Shown here: positions 24,022 through 32,298 of the stretch, piece by piece
Position numbering within the stretch: the stretch's first letter is position 1
Layout: the number at the start of each line of letters is the position of its first letter
Assembly (NCBI GenBank): GCA_964612075.1
Contig: CAZTFC010000025.1
Coordinates: 1 to 37,787, forward strand
DNA: 37,787 bases
Direction: 5' to 3'
DNA from: UBA2219 sp964612075
Lineage (GTDB): Bacteria; Desulfobacterota; Deferrimicrobia; Deferrimicrobiales; Deferrimicrobiaceae
The notes under the pieces: model-generated
The model's input: the letters and a program-made list of their open reading frames with translations, nothing else
Told to the model about the DNA's origin: nothing
Database searches by the model: none
Program-made: the position numbers and the translations under genes

Positions 24022-26520
24022 TCAAAGCTGCCGGCTCCAGTCGCGGAACAGCTCCGCGTAATGGTCCGCGAGCCCGACGGCTACATCCCGGTCGCCGGCC
24101 TCGACCACCAGGTGGAAGTACGCCTCGTCCTGGCTCGGGTAGGCGAGCGCCCAGTCCTCCCCCTCGAAGACCTTCACGCCGTCGATGAACTGGCTCGGCT
24201 TCCCCTTCGCGTGGAGCGCGAGCATCCGCATCAGGGCCCCCTTGTGCTCCCACGCGCACGGAACGTTCCGGTGGATCAGCGTGGTGGGCGGGATCTCCCG
24301 GAGGATGTCGTAGATGCCGCGCCCCTCTGCGGCCAGGAGTTCCATGATCTTGATCGTCGCGTACATGCCGTCGAAGGCCGGCTGGAACCGGGGGAAGACG
24401 AACCCGCCGGAGCCGTCCCCGGCGAACGCCACCCCATCGCGCGCCGCCGTCTCCATCAGGGAACGGGGAAGCGTGCGCGCCCGCACCACGTCCATGCCGT
24501 AGCGGGCGGCGATCTTCTCGATGTTGCGGGACGCCGTGACGGGCACCCCCACGAGCCCCTGCCGCGACTGCCGGCAGGCCATCAGGCAGACGACCTGCAG
24601 CGCGACCTCGTCGGGCAGCGGGTCGCCCTTCTCGTCGACGAGGAAGATCTTCTCCCCTCCCGTGTCGAGCATCACGCCGAGGTCGGCGTTCAGGGAGCGG
24701 GCGATCGTCGAGAGGTGGCGCATCCCCTTGTCGAACTCCTCCCGGGTCTTGGTGGCGTGGGAAGGGTCGAGGATGGCGTTCAGGGCCACCGCCTCCACGC
24801 CCAGCCGCCCGAGGATCCGGGGGAAGATGACCGACGAGGAGCCGTAGGAGTAGTCGAGCACGATGTTGTACTTCCGGGACGCGATCGCCTTCGCGTCCAC
24901 GGACTTGAGAAACCCGTCGACGTACATGTCGAACCCGCCCACAGGGAACGTGATCACCCCGGTCTCATCGATGTCCGCCCGGACGAAGTCCTCCCGGAAG
25001 AACAGCGTCTCGATGCTCTTCTCCATCCCCATGGAGAGGTCGAGCCCCGAGTCGTCGAAGAACTTGAGATCCACGAAGGAGGGGTTGTACGGGCTCTTCC
25101 GGGTGTGCACGCCGCCCCGCTCGTCGCGGTGCGACCGGGACAGGTACCGCACCACGGGCAGGGGGGTCACGCCGTAGTCGTGGACGTCCACGCCGACGGA
25201 GAGCATCCCCGTCATGATGGCGCGGTTGATCATCCGGGACACCTTGTGGCTGTCGCGGCTGGTCGACAGGACCACCTTCCGGCCGAAGGTCGCGGCGTAG
25301 GAGGCGCCCAGCTTCGCGGCGAACTCGGGCGAGATCTCGATGTTGGCGAGCCCGACGATGCCGTACGCCCCGAACAGGGACCGCGCCCACTTCTCCCCCC
25401 AGATGAGCGAGGAGGAGAGGACCGCCCCGTCCTCGACGACCTTGTGGGGCCAGACCTTGACGTTCGCCTTGACCACCGCGTCCGTACCGATGGAGCAGTG
25501 GTCGCTGACCACCGCGCGCTCCGCCAGGAACGCCCCGCTGCGGACCTTCGCGTCGCTGCCGACGATGTTCTCGTGGATGCGCGCGCCCTTCCCCACCGAG
25601 ACCCGGGGCCAGAGCACCGAGGACTGGATCACCGCGCCGTCCTCGATGACGCACCCGTCGCCCGCGACGACGTTCTTCAGGACGGCCCCCGCCCCGACGA
25701 CGCAGTCCCTGCCGAGCAGGACGTTCTCCAGCTCGGCCGTGTAGTCCACCCGGGAGCTCTCCCCGATCCAGACCGCCCGGTCGCCCGCCTTCGCCCCCTC
25801 GAACTCGATCCCGACCTTGCCGGCGAGGATGTCGAGGTGGACGTTGAGGTACTCGTCGAGGTTTCCGACGTCCTTCCAGTACCCTTCCGCCACGTACCCG
25901 TACAGGCTGTCGCCGCGCTGGAGCATCGCCGGGAAGAGGTTCTTGCTGAAATCGAAGTTCTTCTTCGCCGGGATGAGGGAGAGCACCTCGGGCTCGATGA
26001 TGTAGATCCCCGTGTTGATCGTGTCGGAAAACACCTCCCCCCAGCCGGGCTTCTCCAGGAAGCGGACGATCCGGCCGTCCTCCTCGGTGATGACGATCCC
26101 GTACTGGAGCGGGTTGGGGACGCGCGTAAGGACGATGGTGACCGCGGCCTTCCTCTCCTTGTGGAACGCGACGGCCCGGGCGAGGTCGAAGTCCGTGATG
26201 ATGTCCGCGCTGATCACGATGAAGGTCTCGGTCAGGAGACCCTCGGAGCACTTCACCGCCCCCGCGGTCCCGTAGTCCCCCTCCGCGGTGAAGTGGCGCA
26301 TCTCGACCCCCCATCGGGAGCCGTCGCCGAAATAGGAGCTGATCTTTTCCGGGAAGAAGTAGAGGAGCACCTCGTGCTCGCGGATCCCCTGCTTCGCCAG
26401 GAGGCGGACGACGTGTTCCATCATCGGCCGGTTCGCGACGTACGCCATCGGCTTGGGCAGCTTCTCGGTGAGCGGCCGCAGCCTCGTGCCGAACCCTCCC
26501 GCCATCACGACCGCCTTCAT
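24022..26520 (-). CDS. Nucleotidyltransferase / phosphomannomutase-like fusion with degenerate mutase domain
   Basis: An 832-residue fusion. Residues 1-235 form a sugar-phosphate nucleotidyltransferase (GGFGTRLRPLT at 8-18, SADIITD, EKPGWGEV, YWKDVGN), most like mannose-1-phosphate guanylyltransferase. Residues about 250-375 are left-handed beta-helix hexapeptide repeats. Residues about 380-832 have the phosphoglucomutase/phosphomannomutase architecture, but each catalytic loop departs from the norm: GGVHTRKSPYNP (469-480) for the serine loop TASHNP, DTGGEK (619-624) for DGDGDR, GDGSGGF (701-707) for the sugar loop, PSQDEAY (795-801) for the phosphate loop PSGTEP. Likely provides an activated sugar for surface polysaccharide; the mutase half may be regulatory. 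The same fusion type is known in cyanobacteria and actinobacteria. Confidence 0.88.
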   Translation of the reverse strand: MKAVVMAGGFGTRLRPLTEKLPKPMAYVANRPMMEHVVRLLAKQGIREHEVLLYFFPEKISSYFGDGSRWGVEMRHFTAEGDYGTAGAVKCSEGLLTETFIVISADIITDFDLARAVAFHKERKAAVTIVLTRVPNPLQYGIVITEEDGRIVRFLEKPGWGEVFSDTINTGIYIIEPEVLSLIPAKKNFDFSKNLFPAMLQRGDSLYGYVAEGYWKDVGNLDEYLNVHLDILAGKVGIEFEGAKAGDRAVWIGESSRVDYTAELENVLLGRDCVVGAGAVLKNVVAGDGCVIEDGAVIQSSVLWPRVSVGKGARIHENIVGSDAKVRSGAFLAERAVVSDHCSIGTDAVVKANVKVWPHKVVEDGAVLSSSLIWGEKWARSLFGAYGIVGLANIEISPEFAAKLGASYAATFGRKVVLSTSRDSHKVSRMINRAIMTGMLSVGVDVHDYGVTPLPVVRYLSRSHRDERGGVHTRKSPYNPSFVDLKFFDDSGLDLSMGMEKSIETLFFREDFVRADIDETGVITFPVGGFDMYVDGFLKSVDAKAIASRKYNIVLDYSYGSSSVIFPRILGRLGVEAVALNAILDPSHATKTREEFDKGMRHLSTIARSLNADLGVMLDTGGEKIFLVDEKGDPLPDEVALQVVCLMACRQSRQGLVGVPVTASRNIEKIAARYGMDVVRARTLPRSLMETAARDGVAFAGDGSGGFVFPRFQPAFDGMYATIKIMELLAAEGRGIYDILREIPPTTLIHRNVPCAWEHKGALMRMLALHAKGKPSQFIDGVKVFEGEDWALAYPSQDEAYFHLVVEAGDRDVAVGLADHYAELFRDWSRQL

Positions 26521-26550
26521 GTGTCGGCCCTCCCCGGGAGATTTATTGGA

Positions 26551-27228
26551 TTACAGGATGCGGAAGAGCCGCGTCACCCCGAAGTACCCGAAGGACACGG
26601 CGAAGAACGCGAGGAACACGGCGCAGGCGCTTACGACGACGCGGTACGCGCGGTCGGAAAACCACCCCCTGCCGGCCGACACCGCGGACCCGACGAACAG
26701 GTACCATGCCGCGTCCGCAAGGACGTGCCCCGCGAAAAACGCCAGGACCCCCGCCGCGCCCTGTGCTCGCGCGATAAGCAGGTATCCCAGGCCGATCGTC
26801 GCCCACCATAGGGACCAGTACGGGTTCGAGGCGGAGGTGACGATCCCGTCGATCACAGGGCGCAACCAGCCGCCGGGAGCCGCGCCCTTCCCGGCCTCGA
26901 CGGAGCGCTCGGCGCGCGGCTCGAAGCGCAGGTTCCGGACCTCCCTCGCCATTCCCGCCGCCATCCGGAGGAGCATGGCGCCCCCCGCGAGTGCGATGAC
27001 GGCGACCGCGGCGTCCCCCTTGATCCACTCCACCATCCCGAACAGGAGAAGGGAGAGCAGGCCCGCCTCCAGCACGGCGTGCCCCAGGACCAGGAGCGGC
27101 GCGGCGGCGAACCCCCGCCGCGAGGCGTGACGAATGGTCACTGCCAGCAGGGGGCCCGGCATCAGCGCCCCGGACAGGGCGATGATGAAGGAAGAGACGA
27201 ATATCGTGCCGGGATTGCCGAAATCCAT
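26551..27228 (-). CDS. LysE/RhtB-type exporter
   Basis: A 225-residue inner-membrane protein with about six helices and the family signature ALMPGPLLAVTIRHASRRG near the N-terminus. Relatives export amino acids or similar small solutes; substrate unknown. A conserved NPYWSLWWATIG segment lies in the second half. ATG at 27228 is only about ten bases from an AT-rich stretch (TTTTATAA) that could hold its -10 box, so the leader would be very short. The next gene is 30 bp away. Confidence 0.87.
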   Translation of the reverse strand: MDFGNPGTIFVSSFIIALSGALMPGPLLAVTIRHASRRGFAAAPLLVLGHAVLEAGLLSLLLFGMVEWIKGDAAVAVIALAGGAMLLRMAAGMAREVRNLRFEPRAERSVEAGKGAAPGGWLRPVIDGIVTSASNPYWSLWWATIGLGYLLIARAQGAAGVLAFFAGHVLADAAWYLFVGSAVSAGRGWFSDRAYRVVVSACAVFLAFFAVSFGYFGVTRLFRIL

Positions 27229-27243
27229 AGTAAGTTTTATAAC
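27215..27243 (+). promoter_or_regulatory. Candidate promoter for the Nudix gene
   Basis: TTGCCG (27215-27220) and TATAAC (27238-27243) are 17 bp apart, with start of transcription expected near 27250 and a leader of about 36 bases. The -10 box overlaps a TATAAA on the opposite strand facing lysE, so the two divergent genes may share this site. Confidence 0.45.
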
Positions 27244-27285
27244 ACACTTTCACCGCGGGAAACCGGCCGCGAGGACGGAGGGCGC

Positions 27286-27699
27286 ATGCAGCAGCGAAAC
27301 CCCTTTCCCACTGCTGATGTGATCATTGAAATCGGTGAGGACATCGTGCTGGTTCGACGGAAGAATCCGCCTGAAGGATGGGCCATTCCGGGCGGGTTCG
27401 TCGAAGCGGGGGAATCGGCGGAAACCGCCGCCGTCCGGGAAGCCCTCGAGGAGACCGGGCTCGCGGTCACCCTCGTCTCGCTCCTCGGGGTCTATTCCGA
27501 CCCTTCTCGCGACCCGCGGTTCCACACGATTTCCACCGTATACGTCGGCCGAGCGGAGGGCACGCCGTCCGGCGGCGACGACGCCGCGGAAGCGCGGCGT
27601 TTCCGCGAGGGGAACCTCCCCTGCCCCATCGCCTTCGACCACGCGAAGATCCTGTCCGACTATTTCCGGTTCAGAAAAACGGGGGAACGGCCGCTCTGA
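27286..27699 (+). CDS. Nudix hydrolase
   Basis: A 137-residue Nudix protein. The full box is present: G37 and E43, then R51-E52-x-x-E55-E56-x-G58 in REALEETGL. It probably hydrolyses a nucleoside diphosphate derivative; ADP-ribose or ADP-sugar pyrophosphatase is suggested by the small size and the PEGWAIPGGFVEAGE segment, but the substrate cannot be read from sequence. ATG at 27286 has GGAGG four bases upstream. It is one of only three plus-strand genes and converges on the kinase-like gene. Confidence 0.9.
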   Translation: MQQRNPFPTADVIIEIGEDIVLVRRKNPPEGWAIPGGFVEAGESAETAAVREALEETGLAVTLVSLLGVYSDPSRDPRFHTISTVYVGRAEGTPSGGDDAAEARRFREGNLPCPIAFDHAKILSDYFRFRKTGERPL

Positions 27700-27735
27700 T
27701 CCGGCCGCGCGCCGAATCCCCGCCCCTTCAGGCCT

Positions 27736-28551
27736 TCACCGGAACAGCATCGGGCACGTAACTTCACTCCGGACCGCGACGCCGGGCGCCGATTTTTCGG
27801 CGATCTCCGTCAGCTCCCGCAGCTTTTCCTTCTCCATCAGGCAGAACCCCCGCAGCACGATCCCCTTCCCGTCGTGGACGACTTCCATCGTCGGAAGGAA
27901 CAGGGAAAAGTGGGTGAGGATGTCCGCCCTGACCCGGGACGCCAGCTCCAGGCGGCGCAGGATCTCCTCGTTTTCCGGGGTGACCAGCCGATCCCTGGCG
28001 GTTATCTCCTGCGACAGCATATCGATGATCTCGCCGAAGGGCTTAATGCCAGGGTTCAACACCAGGTCGTAATCCGCGGGGTCGGTCCAGTCCCTTCCGT
28101 ACGCCCTTTTCAGGAAGGTCGCCCGCTCCCCGTCGCTGTGCCTGCACATCTCCCGGGCCGCCTTTTCGTCGATGCCGTACCGGTCGACGAGGGTTTTGGC
28201 CCGGTATTCGATGGACGCGGTGATGCGGACCCTCAAGGCATACGGGACTTTTTCAAGAAGGTAGTTGCCGCCCCGGCCGAGGATGACCTTGTTGTTCCTC
28301 AGGGCGTTCTCGTGGATGCAATGAGCCACGAGCGCCTGGAAGGCGGCATAGGACCGATCGTACCTTTCCCAGATGGAGGGGGCATGCTCGTCCAGCCCTT
28401 CCACCCATTTCAGCCACTGTTTCCCGTGCTTCTCGATCTCCTTGTAGATCTCCTGCTTGCTGACGAACCCGTAGCCGAGGTCCTTCGCAAGCGCCCTGGC
28501 GATATCCTCCCCTCCCGTACCGGTCTCCCTGGATACCGTAACGATGGCCAT
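27736..28551 (-). CDS. Cytidylate kinase-like protein with C-terminal BON-like region
   Basis: A 271-residue protein of the cytidylate-kinase-like family (AAA-type P-loop kinase), with ISR-like start VTVSRETGTGGEDIARAL, then GRGGNYLL, VRITASIEYR, and a YDLVLNPG segment of the LID/core. Residues about 190-271 form an added domain (RADILTHFSLFLPTMEV to VVLRGF) resembling BON-type repeats. Real CMP kinase is usually a separate gene, so substrate and role are unknown. The start ATG at 28551 is preferred over an upstream ATG at 28602, because AAAGGAG lies five bases before it and the family begins at this point. Confidence 0.82.
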   Translation of the reverse strand: MAIVTVSRETGTGGEDIARALAKDLGYGFVSKQEIYKEIEKHGKQWLKWVEGLDEHAPSIWERYDRSYAAFQALVAHCIHENALRNNKVILGRGGNYLLEKVPYALRVRITASIEYRAKTLVDRYGIDEKAAREMCRHSDGERATFLKRAYGRDWTDPADYDLVLNPGIKPFGEIIDMLSQEITARDRLVTPENEEILRRLELASRVRADILTHFSLFLPTMEVVHDGKGIVLRGFCLMEKEKLRELTEIAEKSAPGVAVRSEVTCPMLFR

Positions 28552-28632
28552 ATCCGCTCCTTTCTCCCGGATCCTTCGGTTCGTGGCAACGGTCGAACAC
28601 AAGGAGACGGCTGGCTGAGATCCGTCACTATT

Positions 28633-28638
28633 ATTATA
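28633..28638 (-). promoter_or_regulatory. Perfect TATAAT box upstream of the kinase-like gene
   Basis: TATAAT on the minus strand in an AT-rich tract (28627-28648), unusual in this GC-rich window, about 80 bp upstream of the start codon. No good -35 hexamer is found at 16-18 bp, so the promoter call is tentative. Confidence 0.4.
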
Positions 28639-28680
28639 TTATTTTTTGTCGGGGCCACTTCGGATTCCGGCCCGGACCGG

Positions 28681-28790
28681 GGGGACGCTCTTCCCCGCAG
28701 AGAGGGGACGTTCTTCCCCTTCACCCGTTATCGGTGAAGCGAAGAACGTCCCCCTCTGAATCGGAGAGATGGGGGGAAACGCTCTCCCCT
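28681..28790. repeat. REP-like palindromic element, copy 2
   Basis: GGGGACGTTCTTC (28704-28716) pairs perfectly with GAAGAACGTCCCC (28741-28753), and inside it TTCACC (28720-28725) pairs with GGTGAA (28733-28738) around a seven-base loop. Incomplete copies of the same unit flank it: GGGGACGCTCTTCCCC at 28681-28696 and GGGGAAACGCTCTCCCC ending near 28790. The form matches REP/REPIN elements. It lies directly after the aminotransferase stop and may also stabilise or end that transcript. Confidence 0.7.
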
Positions 28791-28794
28791 TCGC

Positions 28795-29991
28795 TCAAGA
28801 GAGGGCTTTGACGGCCTGCTCGACCCGTTCGATCCCCTTCTCGATGGTCTTCATGGAGGTGGCGTAGGAGAACCTCTGGCAGGCGTCGTCGCCGAACGCG
28901 ACGCCTGGCACCGAGGCGACCTTGTATTCCCCGAGCAGGTAGTCGGCCATTTCGGCGGAGCCGTTGATCACCTTGCCCCCCGGGGTCTTCTTCCCGTAGC
29001 AGCCGGAGAAGTTGGGGAAGACGTAGAACGCGCCCTGCGGCAGCAGGCACTTGACCCCGGGCATCCGGTTGAGTCGCTCCACCATGAACCGGCGGCGCTG
29101 GTCGAACTCGGTCACCCATCCTTTCAGAAAATCCTGCGGCCCGTTCAGAGCCTCGATCGACGCCTTGTCGCAGAACGAGACGGGGTTGCTCGTGCTCTGC
29201 GACTGGATGTTGCTCATCGCCGCGACCAGGTCCTTCTCCGCCGCCACGTAGCCGATGCGCCACCCGGTCATGGAGTGGGACTTGGACAGCCCGTTCACCA
29301 GGATCGTCCGCTTCCTGATCTCCTCGCCGAGGGAGGCGATGGAGATGAAGCGGAAGCCGTCGTACACGAGCTTCTCGTAGATCTCGTCCGACAGCACGGC
29401 GATGTCGTTCTTGACGATCACGTGCGCCAGCTCCTCGAGCTCCGCCTTCGAGTAGGCGGCCCCGGTCGGGTTCGAGGGGCTGTTCAGGACGACGAGCTTG
29501 GTCTTCGGCGTGATGGCGTTTTCCAGCTGCCCGGCGGTGATCTTGAACCCCGTGGACTGCTTCGCCTCGACGATCACCGGGGTGGCGCCCGCCAGCAGGG
29601 TGATGTCCGGGTAGGAGACCCAATAGGGAGCGGGGATGATCACCTCGTCCCCCTCCTCGAGGAAGGCCTGGGCGGCGTTGTAGATCGAATGCTTGGCCCC
29701 GACCGAGACGATGATGTTCTCCCTCTGGTATTCCAGCCCGTTGTCCCTCGAAAGCTTTGCGATGATGGCGTCCTTGAGCTCCGGCGAACCCGGGACCGGG
29801 GTATATTTCGTATAGCCGTCGTCCAGCGCCTTCTTGGCGGCGGCCTTGATGTTGTCGGGCGTGTCGAAATCGGGCTCCCCCGCCCCGAAACCCACCACGT
29901 CGATGCCCTGGGCCTTCATCTGCTTGGCCTTGTTGGTGATCGCCAGGGTCACCGAAGGCTGGATTTTCGCCACCCTCTTCGAAAGCTTCAT
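28795..29991 (-). CDS. Class I pyridoxal-phosphate aminotransferase (aspartate aminotransferase type)
   Basis: A 398-residue fold-type I aminotransferase of subgroup Ib, expected to convert aspartate and 2-oxoglutarate to oxaloacetate and glutamate. Visible: Lys237, which binds PLP, in GLSKSHSMTGWRIGY; Asn174 in SPSNPTGA; Asp202 in SDEIYEK; Tyr and Arg residues typical of the group. Some Ib enzymes also use prephenate. ATG at 29991 overlaps the coaD stop by 4 bp. A REP-like element follows its stop. Confidence 0.93.
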   Translation of the reverse strand: MKLSKRVAKIQPSVTLAITNKAKQMKAQGIDVVGFGAGEPDFDTPDNIKAAAKKALDDGYTKYTPVPGSPELKDAIIAKLSRDNGLEYQRENIIVSVGAKHSIYNAAQAFLEEGDEVIIPAPYWVSYPDITLLAGATPVIVEAKQSTGFKITAGQLENAITPKTKLVVLNSPSNPTGAAYSKAELEELAHVIVKNDIAVLSDEIYEKLVYDGFRFISIASLGEEIRKRTILVNGLSKSHSMTGWRIGYVAAEKDLVAAMSNIQSQSTSNPVSFCDKASIEALNGPQDFLKGWVTEFDQRRRFMVERLNRMPGVKCLLPQGAFYVFPNFSGCYGKKTPGGKVINGSAEMADYLLGEYKVASVPGVAFGDDACQRFSYATSMKTIEKGIERVEQAVKALS

Positions 29992-30482
29992 TTCCGCCTT
30001 GCTCCTTTCATCTTTTTGAATACGGATTCCCTGACGGCGGGCGGGACCAGGTCGTCGATCCGCCCCCCGAACCTCGCGATCTCCTTCACGATGTTCGAGC
30101 TTATATAGGAATGCTGCTCCCCCGTCATCAGCATCACGGTGTCGATCTCCGGCGCCAGCTTCTTGTTCATGTGCGCCATCTGGAACTCGTACTCGAAATC
30201 GGAGATGGCCCGCAAGCCCCGCACCAGAACGCGAGCCTCCCGCTTCCGCGCGTAGTCGACCAGGAGGCCGCTGAACGAGTCGACCTCCACGTTCTTCCAC
30301 CGGCCCGTGAGCTCCCGGAGCATCCCGACCCGCTCGGCCGGCGTGTACATCACGTTTTTCCGTATGTTCAGGGCCACGGCGACGATCACGCGGGCGAACA
30401 TCCTGGAAGACCGCTCGATGATGTCGAGGTGCCCGTTGGTCGGCGGGTCGAACGAACCCGGGTAGACGGCGGTCGTCTTCAT
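29988..30482 (-). CDS. coaD: Phosphopantetheine adenylyltransferase
   Basis: A 164-residue CoaD, the penultimate enzyme of coenzyme A synthesis. It shows GSFDPPTNGHLDIIERS (HxGH-type nucleotide-binding motif as TNGH), VRGLRAISDFEYEFQMA, and HSYISSNIVKEIARFGG. ATG at 30482 has GGAGG four bases upstream and overlaps the rsmD stop by 4 bp; it overlaps the aminotransferase start by 4 bp. rsmD-coaD is a very common pair in bacteria. Confidence 0.97.
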   Translation of the reverse strand: MKTTAVYPGSFDPPTNGHLDIIERSSRMFARVIVAVALNIRKNVMYTPAERVGMLRELTGRWKNVEVDSFSGLLVDYARKREARVLVRGLRAISDFEYEFQMAHMNKKLAPEIDTVMLMTGEQHSYISSNIVKEIARFGGRIDDLVPPAVRESVFKKMKGARRK

Positions 30483-31075
30483 CGGTCCTCCTTCACCGTT
30501 TCGCTCTCCTTCGGCCTTTCCGGCCCGGGACGGACCTCGTAGAACGAGACGCGCGTGTCCCCGTACCGCCTCTCCGATTCCTGCACCCAGGCCGGCGGCA
30601 CCTTCTCCTTCGGATCCCTGGCGGCGCTTTCCGCCACAACGACGGCGCCCGCCGCCAGGACCCCCGAGCGCTCGAGCGCATCCGCCGCCTCGTCGATCAA
30701 TCCCTTGCCGTACGGAGGATCCAGGAAGGCCAGGGCAAACGTCTCTCCCCGGTCCGCAAGCCGCCTCAGGGCTTTCCTGTAATCCATGGAAAGGCAAACG
30801 GCCGACGATGCGCCCACGGAGGCGAGGTTCGCCTTCAGGACAGCCGCCGCCGGCGGCGACGACTCCACCGCCACGGCCCCGGAAGCGCCGCGGGATAGCG
30901 CCTCTATGGTCATCGCCCCCGTGCCGGAGAACAGGTCCAGGACCATCGTCCCGACGACCCGCTCCCCCAGGATGGCGAAGATCGACTCCCGCACCCGATC
31001 GGTCGTCGGCCGAACGGCGACCCCGCGCGGCGCGCGCAGCGTTCGCCCTCTCCACCTCCCCGCGACGACCCTCAT
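30479..31075 (-). CDS. rsmD: 16S rRNA (guanine966-N2)-methyltransferase
   Basis: A 198-residue RsmD. SAM-binding LDLFSGTGAMTIEALSRGA, catalytic-motif LDPPYGKG, and the N-terminal RVVAGRWRGRTLRAPRG that starts this family. ATG at 31075 is therefore chosen over upstream in-frame starts reaching 31204, which lie in the intergenic region facing mqnA. It methylates G966 near the P site of the 30S subunit. Overlaps coaD by 4 bp. Confidence 0.95.
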   Translation of the reverse strand: MRVVAGRWRGRTLRAPRGVAVRPTTDRVRESIFAILGERVVGTMVLDLFSGTGAMTIEALSRGASGAVAVESSPPAAAVLKANLASVGASSAVCLSMDYRKALRRLADRGETFALAFLDPPYGKGLIDEAADALERSGVLAAGAVVVAESAARDPKEKVPPAWVQESERRYGDTRVSFYEVRPGPERPKESETVKEDR

Positions 31076-31192
31076 GCCGGTTCCATTATTGGTATTTCGG
31101 CCGCGCCCGTCAAGGCGGCGCGGGGGCCGCCGCACGGCGCACGTGCTAATATGTCCGTGCAAGGGAACCCATCGAATCGTCCGAGGCAAACC

Positions 31193-32047
31193 TTGACCGC
31201 TCATCTCCCGTTACGGGTCGGCCGCATCCCCTATGCCAACCTCGTTCCCGTCTTCCACGCCCTCCGCGACGCCCCCGGGGCGTCGGGGGCGCTCTTCGTC
31301 GAGGGGCACCCCTCCGAGCTGAACCTGCTTCTGCGCTCGGGGGGGCTGGACGTCTCCCCGAACTCGTCGATCGAGTACGCGGTTCGCCCCGACCTATACG
31401 TCCTCTGCCCCGGGATCTCCGTCGCCTCCCGCGTCCGCGTAATGAGCGTCCTTCTCCTCTCGAACATGCCGCTTCGGGAGATGCCGCCCGACCCGATCGC
31501 GGTGACCGGCGCCTCCGACTCCTCCGTGGCGCTGCTGCAAATCCTGCTCGGCGAGAGCCGGGGTACGCCGAACCCGCTCGTACGGACGGCGCTTCCGCCG
31601 GAAAAGGCGCTGCGGGAATTTCCCGCCTACCTCGCCATCGGGGACGAGGCCCTGAGGGCCTCCGTCTCCCGCGTCGCGCCGCACGTGACCGACATGGGGG
31701 AATGGTGGAAGCGGGAAACAGGAAAGCCGTTCGTCTTCTCCCTCTGGATCGCCGCGCGAAGCGCCTGGGAAGGAGCGCGGAAAGAGCCGCTGGCCCGGTT
31801 CGCCGCCGCCCTTCTGGAGGCCAAGCGGTCCGTCCGGGACTCGATCCTGCGGGGGGAGTACCCCTGGGGAGGGCCGGCGTGGATGCCGGAGAAGCTCAAG
31901 GAAGATTACTGGGACTGCCTTTCCTACGACCTCGAAGAGGAAACGGAAGGGCTTTCTCTCTTCTACCGGCTGGCGGCCAAGTACGGTCGGATACCCGCCG
32001 CCCCGCCGCTCGAGTTCCTCGAACCCGCGGCCCCCTCGGCGCGATGA
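31193..32047 (+). CDS. mqnA: Chorismate dehydratase (futalosine pathway)
   Basis: MqnA converts chorismate to 3-enolpyruvylbenzoate, the first step of the futalosine route to menaquinone. The core is visible: RVGRIPYANLVPVFHAL, VEGHPSELNLLL, SPNSSIEYA, ALLQILL, LAIGDEAL, DMGEWWKRETGKPFVFSLW. I prefer TTG at 31193 (284 residues), which has GAGG six bases upstream and matches family length. ATG at 31151 in frame adds 14 residues without a ribosome binding site, and an extended -10-like TGCTAATAT overlaps it. A DUF1858 gene follows by 33 bp. Confidence 0.9.
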   Translation: MTAHLPLRVGRIPYANLVPVFHALRDAPGASGALFVEGHPSELNLLLRSGGLDVSPNSSIEYAVRPDLYVLCPGISVASRVRVMSVLLLSNMPLREMPPDPIAVTGASDSSVALLQILLGESRGTPNPLVRTALPPEKALREFPAYLAIGDEALRASVSRVAPHVTDMGEWWKRETGKPFVFSLWIAARSAWEGARKEPLARFAAALLEAKRSVRDSILRGEYPWGGPAWMPEKLKEDYWDCLSYDLEEETEGLSLFYRLAAKYGRIPAAPPLEFLEPAAPSAR

Positions 32048-32080
32048 CGTTCATGAAAGCCGCTCCGGAGGAGAACAGCG

Positions 32081-32281
32081 ATGATCGACAAGGAGATGAA
32101 GATCGAGGAGGTCCTCAGGCGGTTCCCGCAGACGATTCCCGTTTTCCGGCGTTTCGGAATCGACTGCGTCCAGTGCCAGCTCTCCGAGTACGAGGACCTC
32201 GAGCACGGCGCGAAAGTCCACGGGATCGACCTGATTTCCCTGCTGGCGGAACTGAACGCCGCGATCGGGGCGAAGGGGTAG
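32081..32281 (+). CDS. DUF1858 small protein
   Basis: A 66-residue protein of the DUF1858 family: a short helical unit MKIEEVLRRFPQTIPVFRRFGIDC followed by a CxxC pair (Cys29 and Cys32) and HGIDLISLLAELN. The family is often found alone or attached to hybrid-cluster and other redox proteins in anaerobes; function not established. Here it sits directly after mqnA with its own strong site GGAGG ahead of ATG at 32081. The two cysteines suggest a redox or metal role, which is inference. Confidence 0.85.
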   Translation: MIDKEMKIEEVLRRFPQTIPVFRRFGIDCVQCQLSEYEDLEHGAKVHGIDLISLLAELNAAIGAKG

Positions 32282-32298
32282 GGCCGGCGGAGGTCTGT

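Noticed and set aside
23962..26811. Open frame of about 949 codons opposite the nucleotidyltransferase fusion
   Set aside because: Same low-complexity signature; the opposite strand has clear motifs along its whole length.
28552..28602. Upstream ATG start (28602) for the kinase-like gene
   Set aside because: The extra 17 residues lack family similarity and the ATG at 28551 has the better ribosome binding site.
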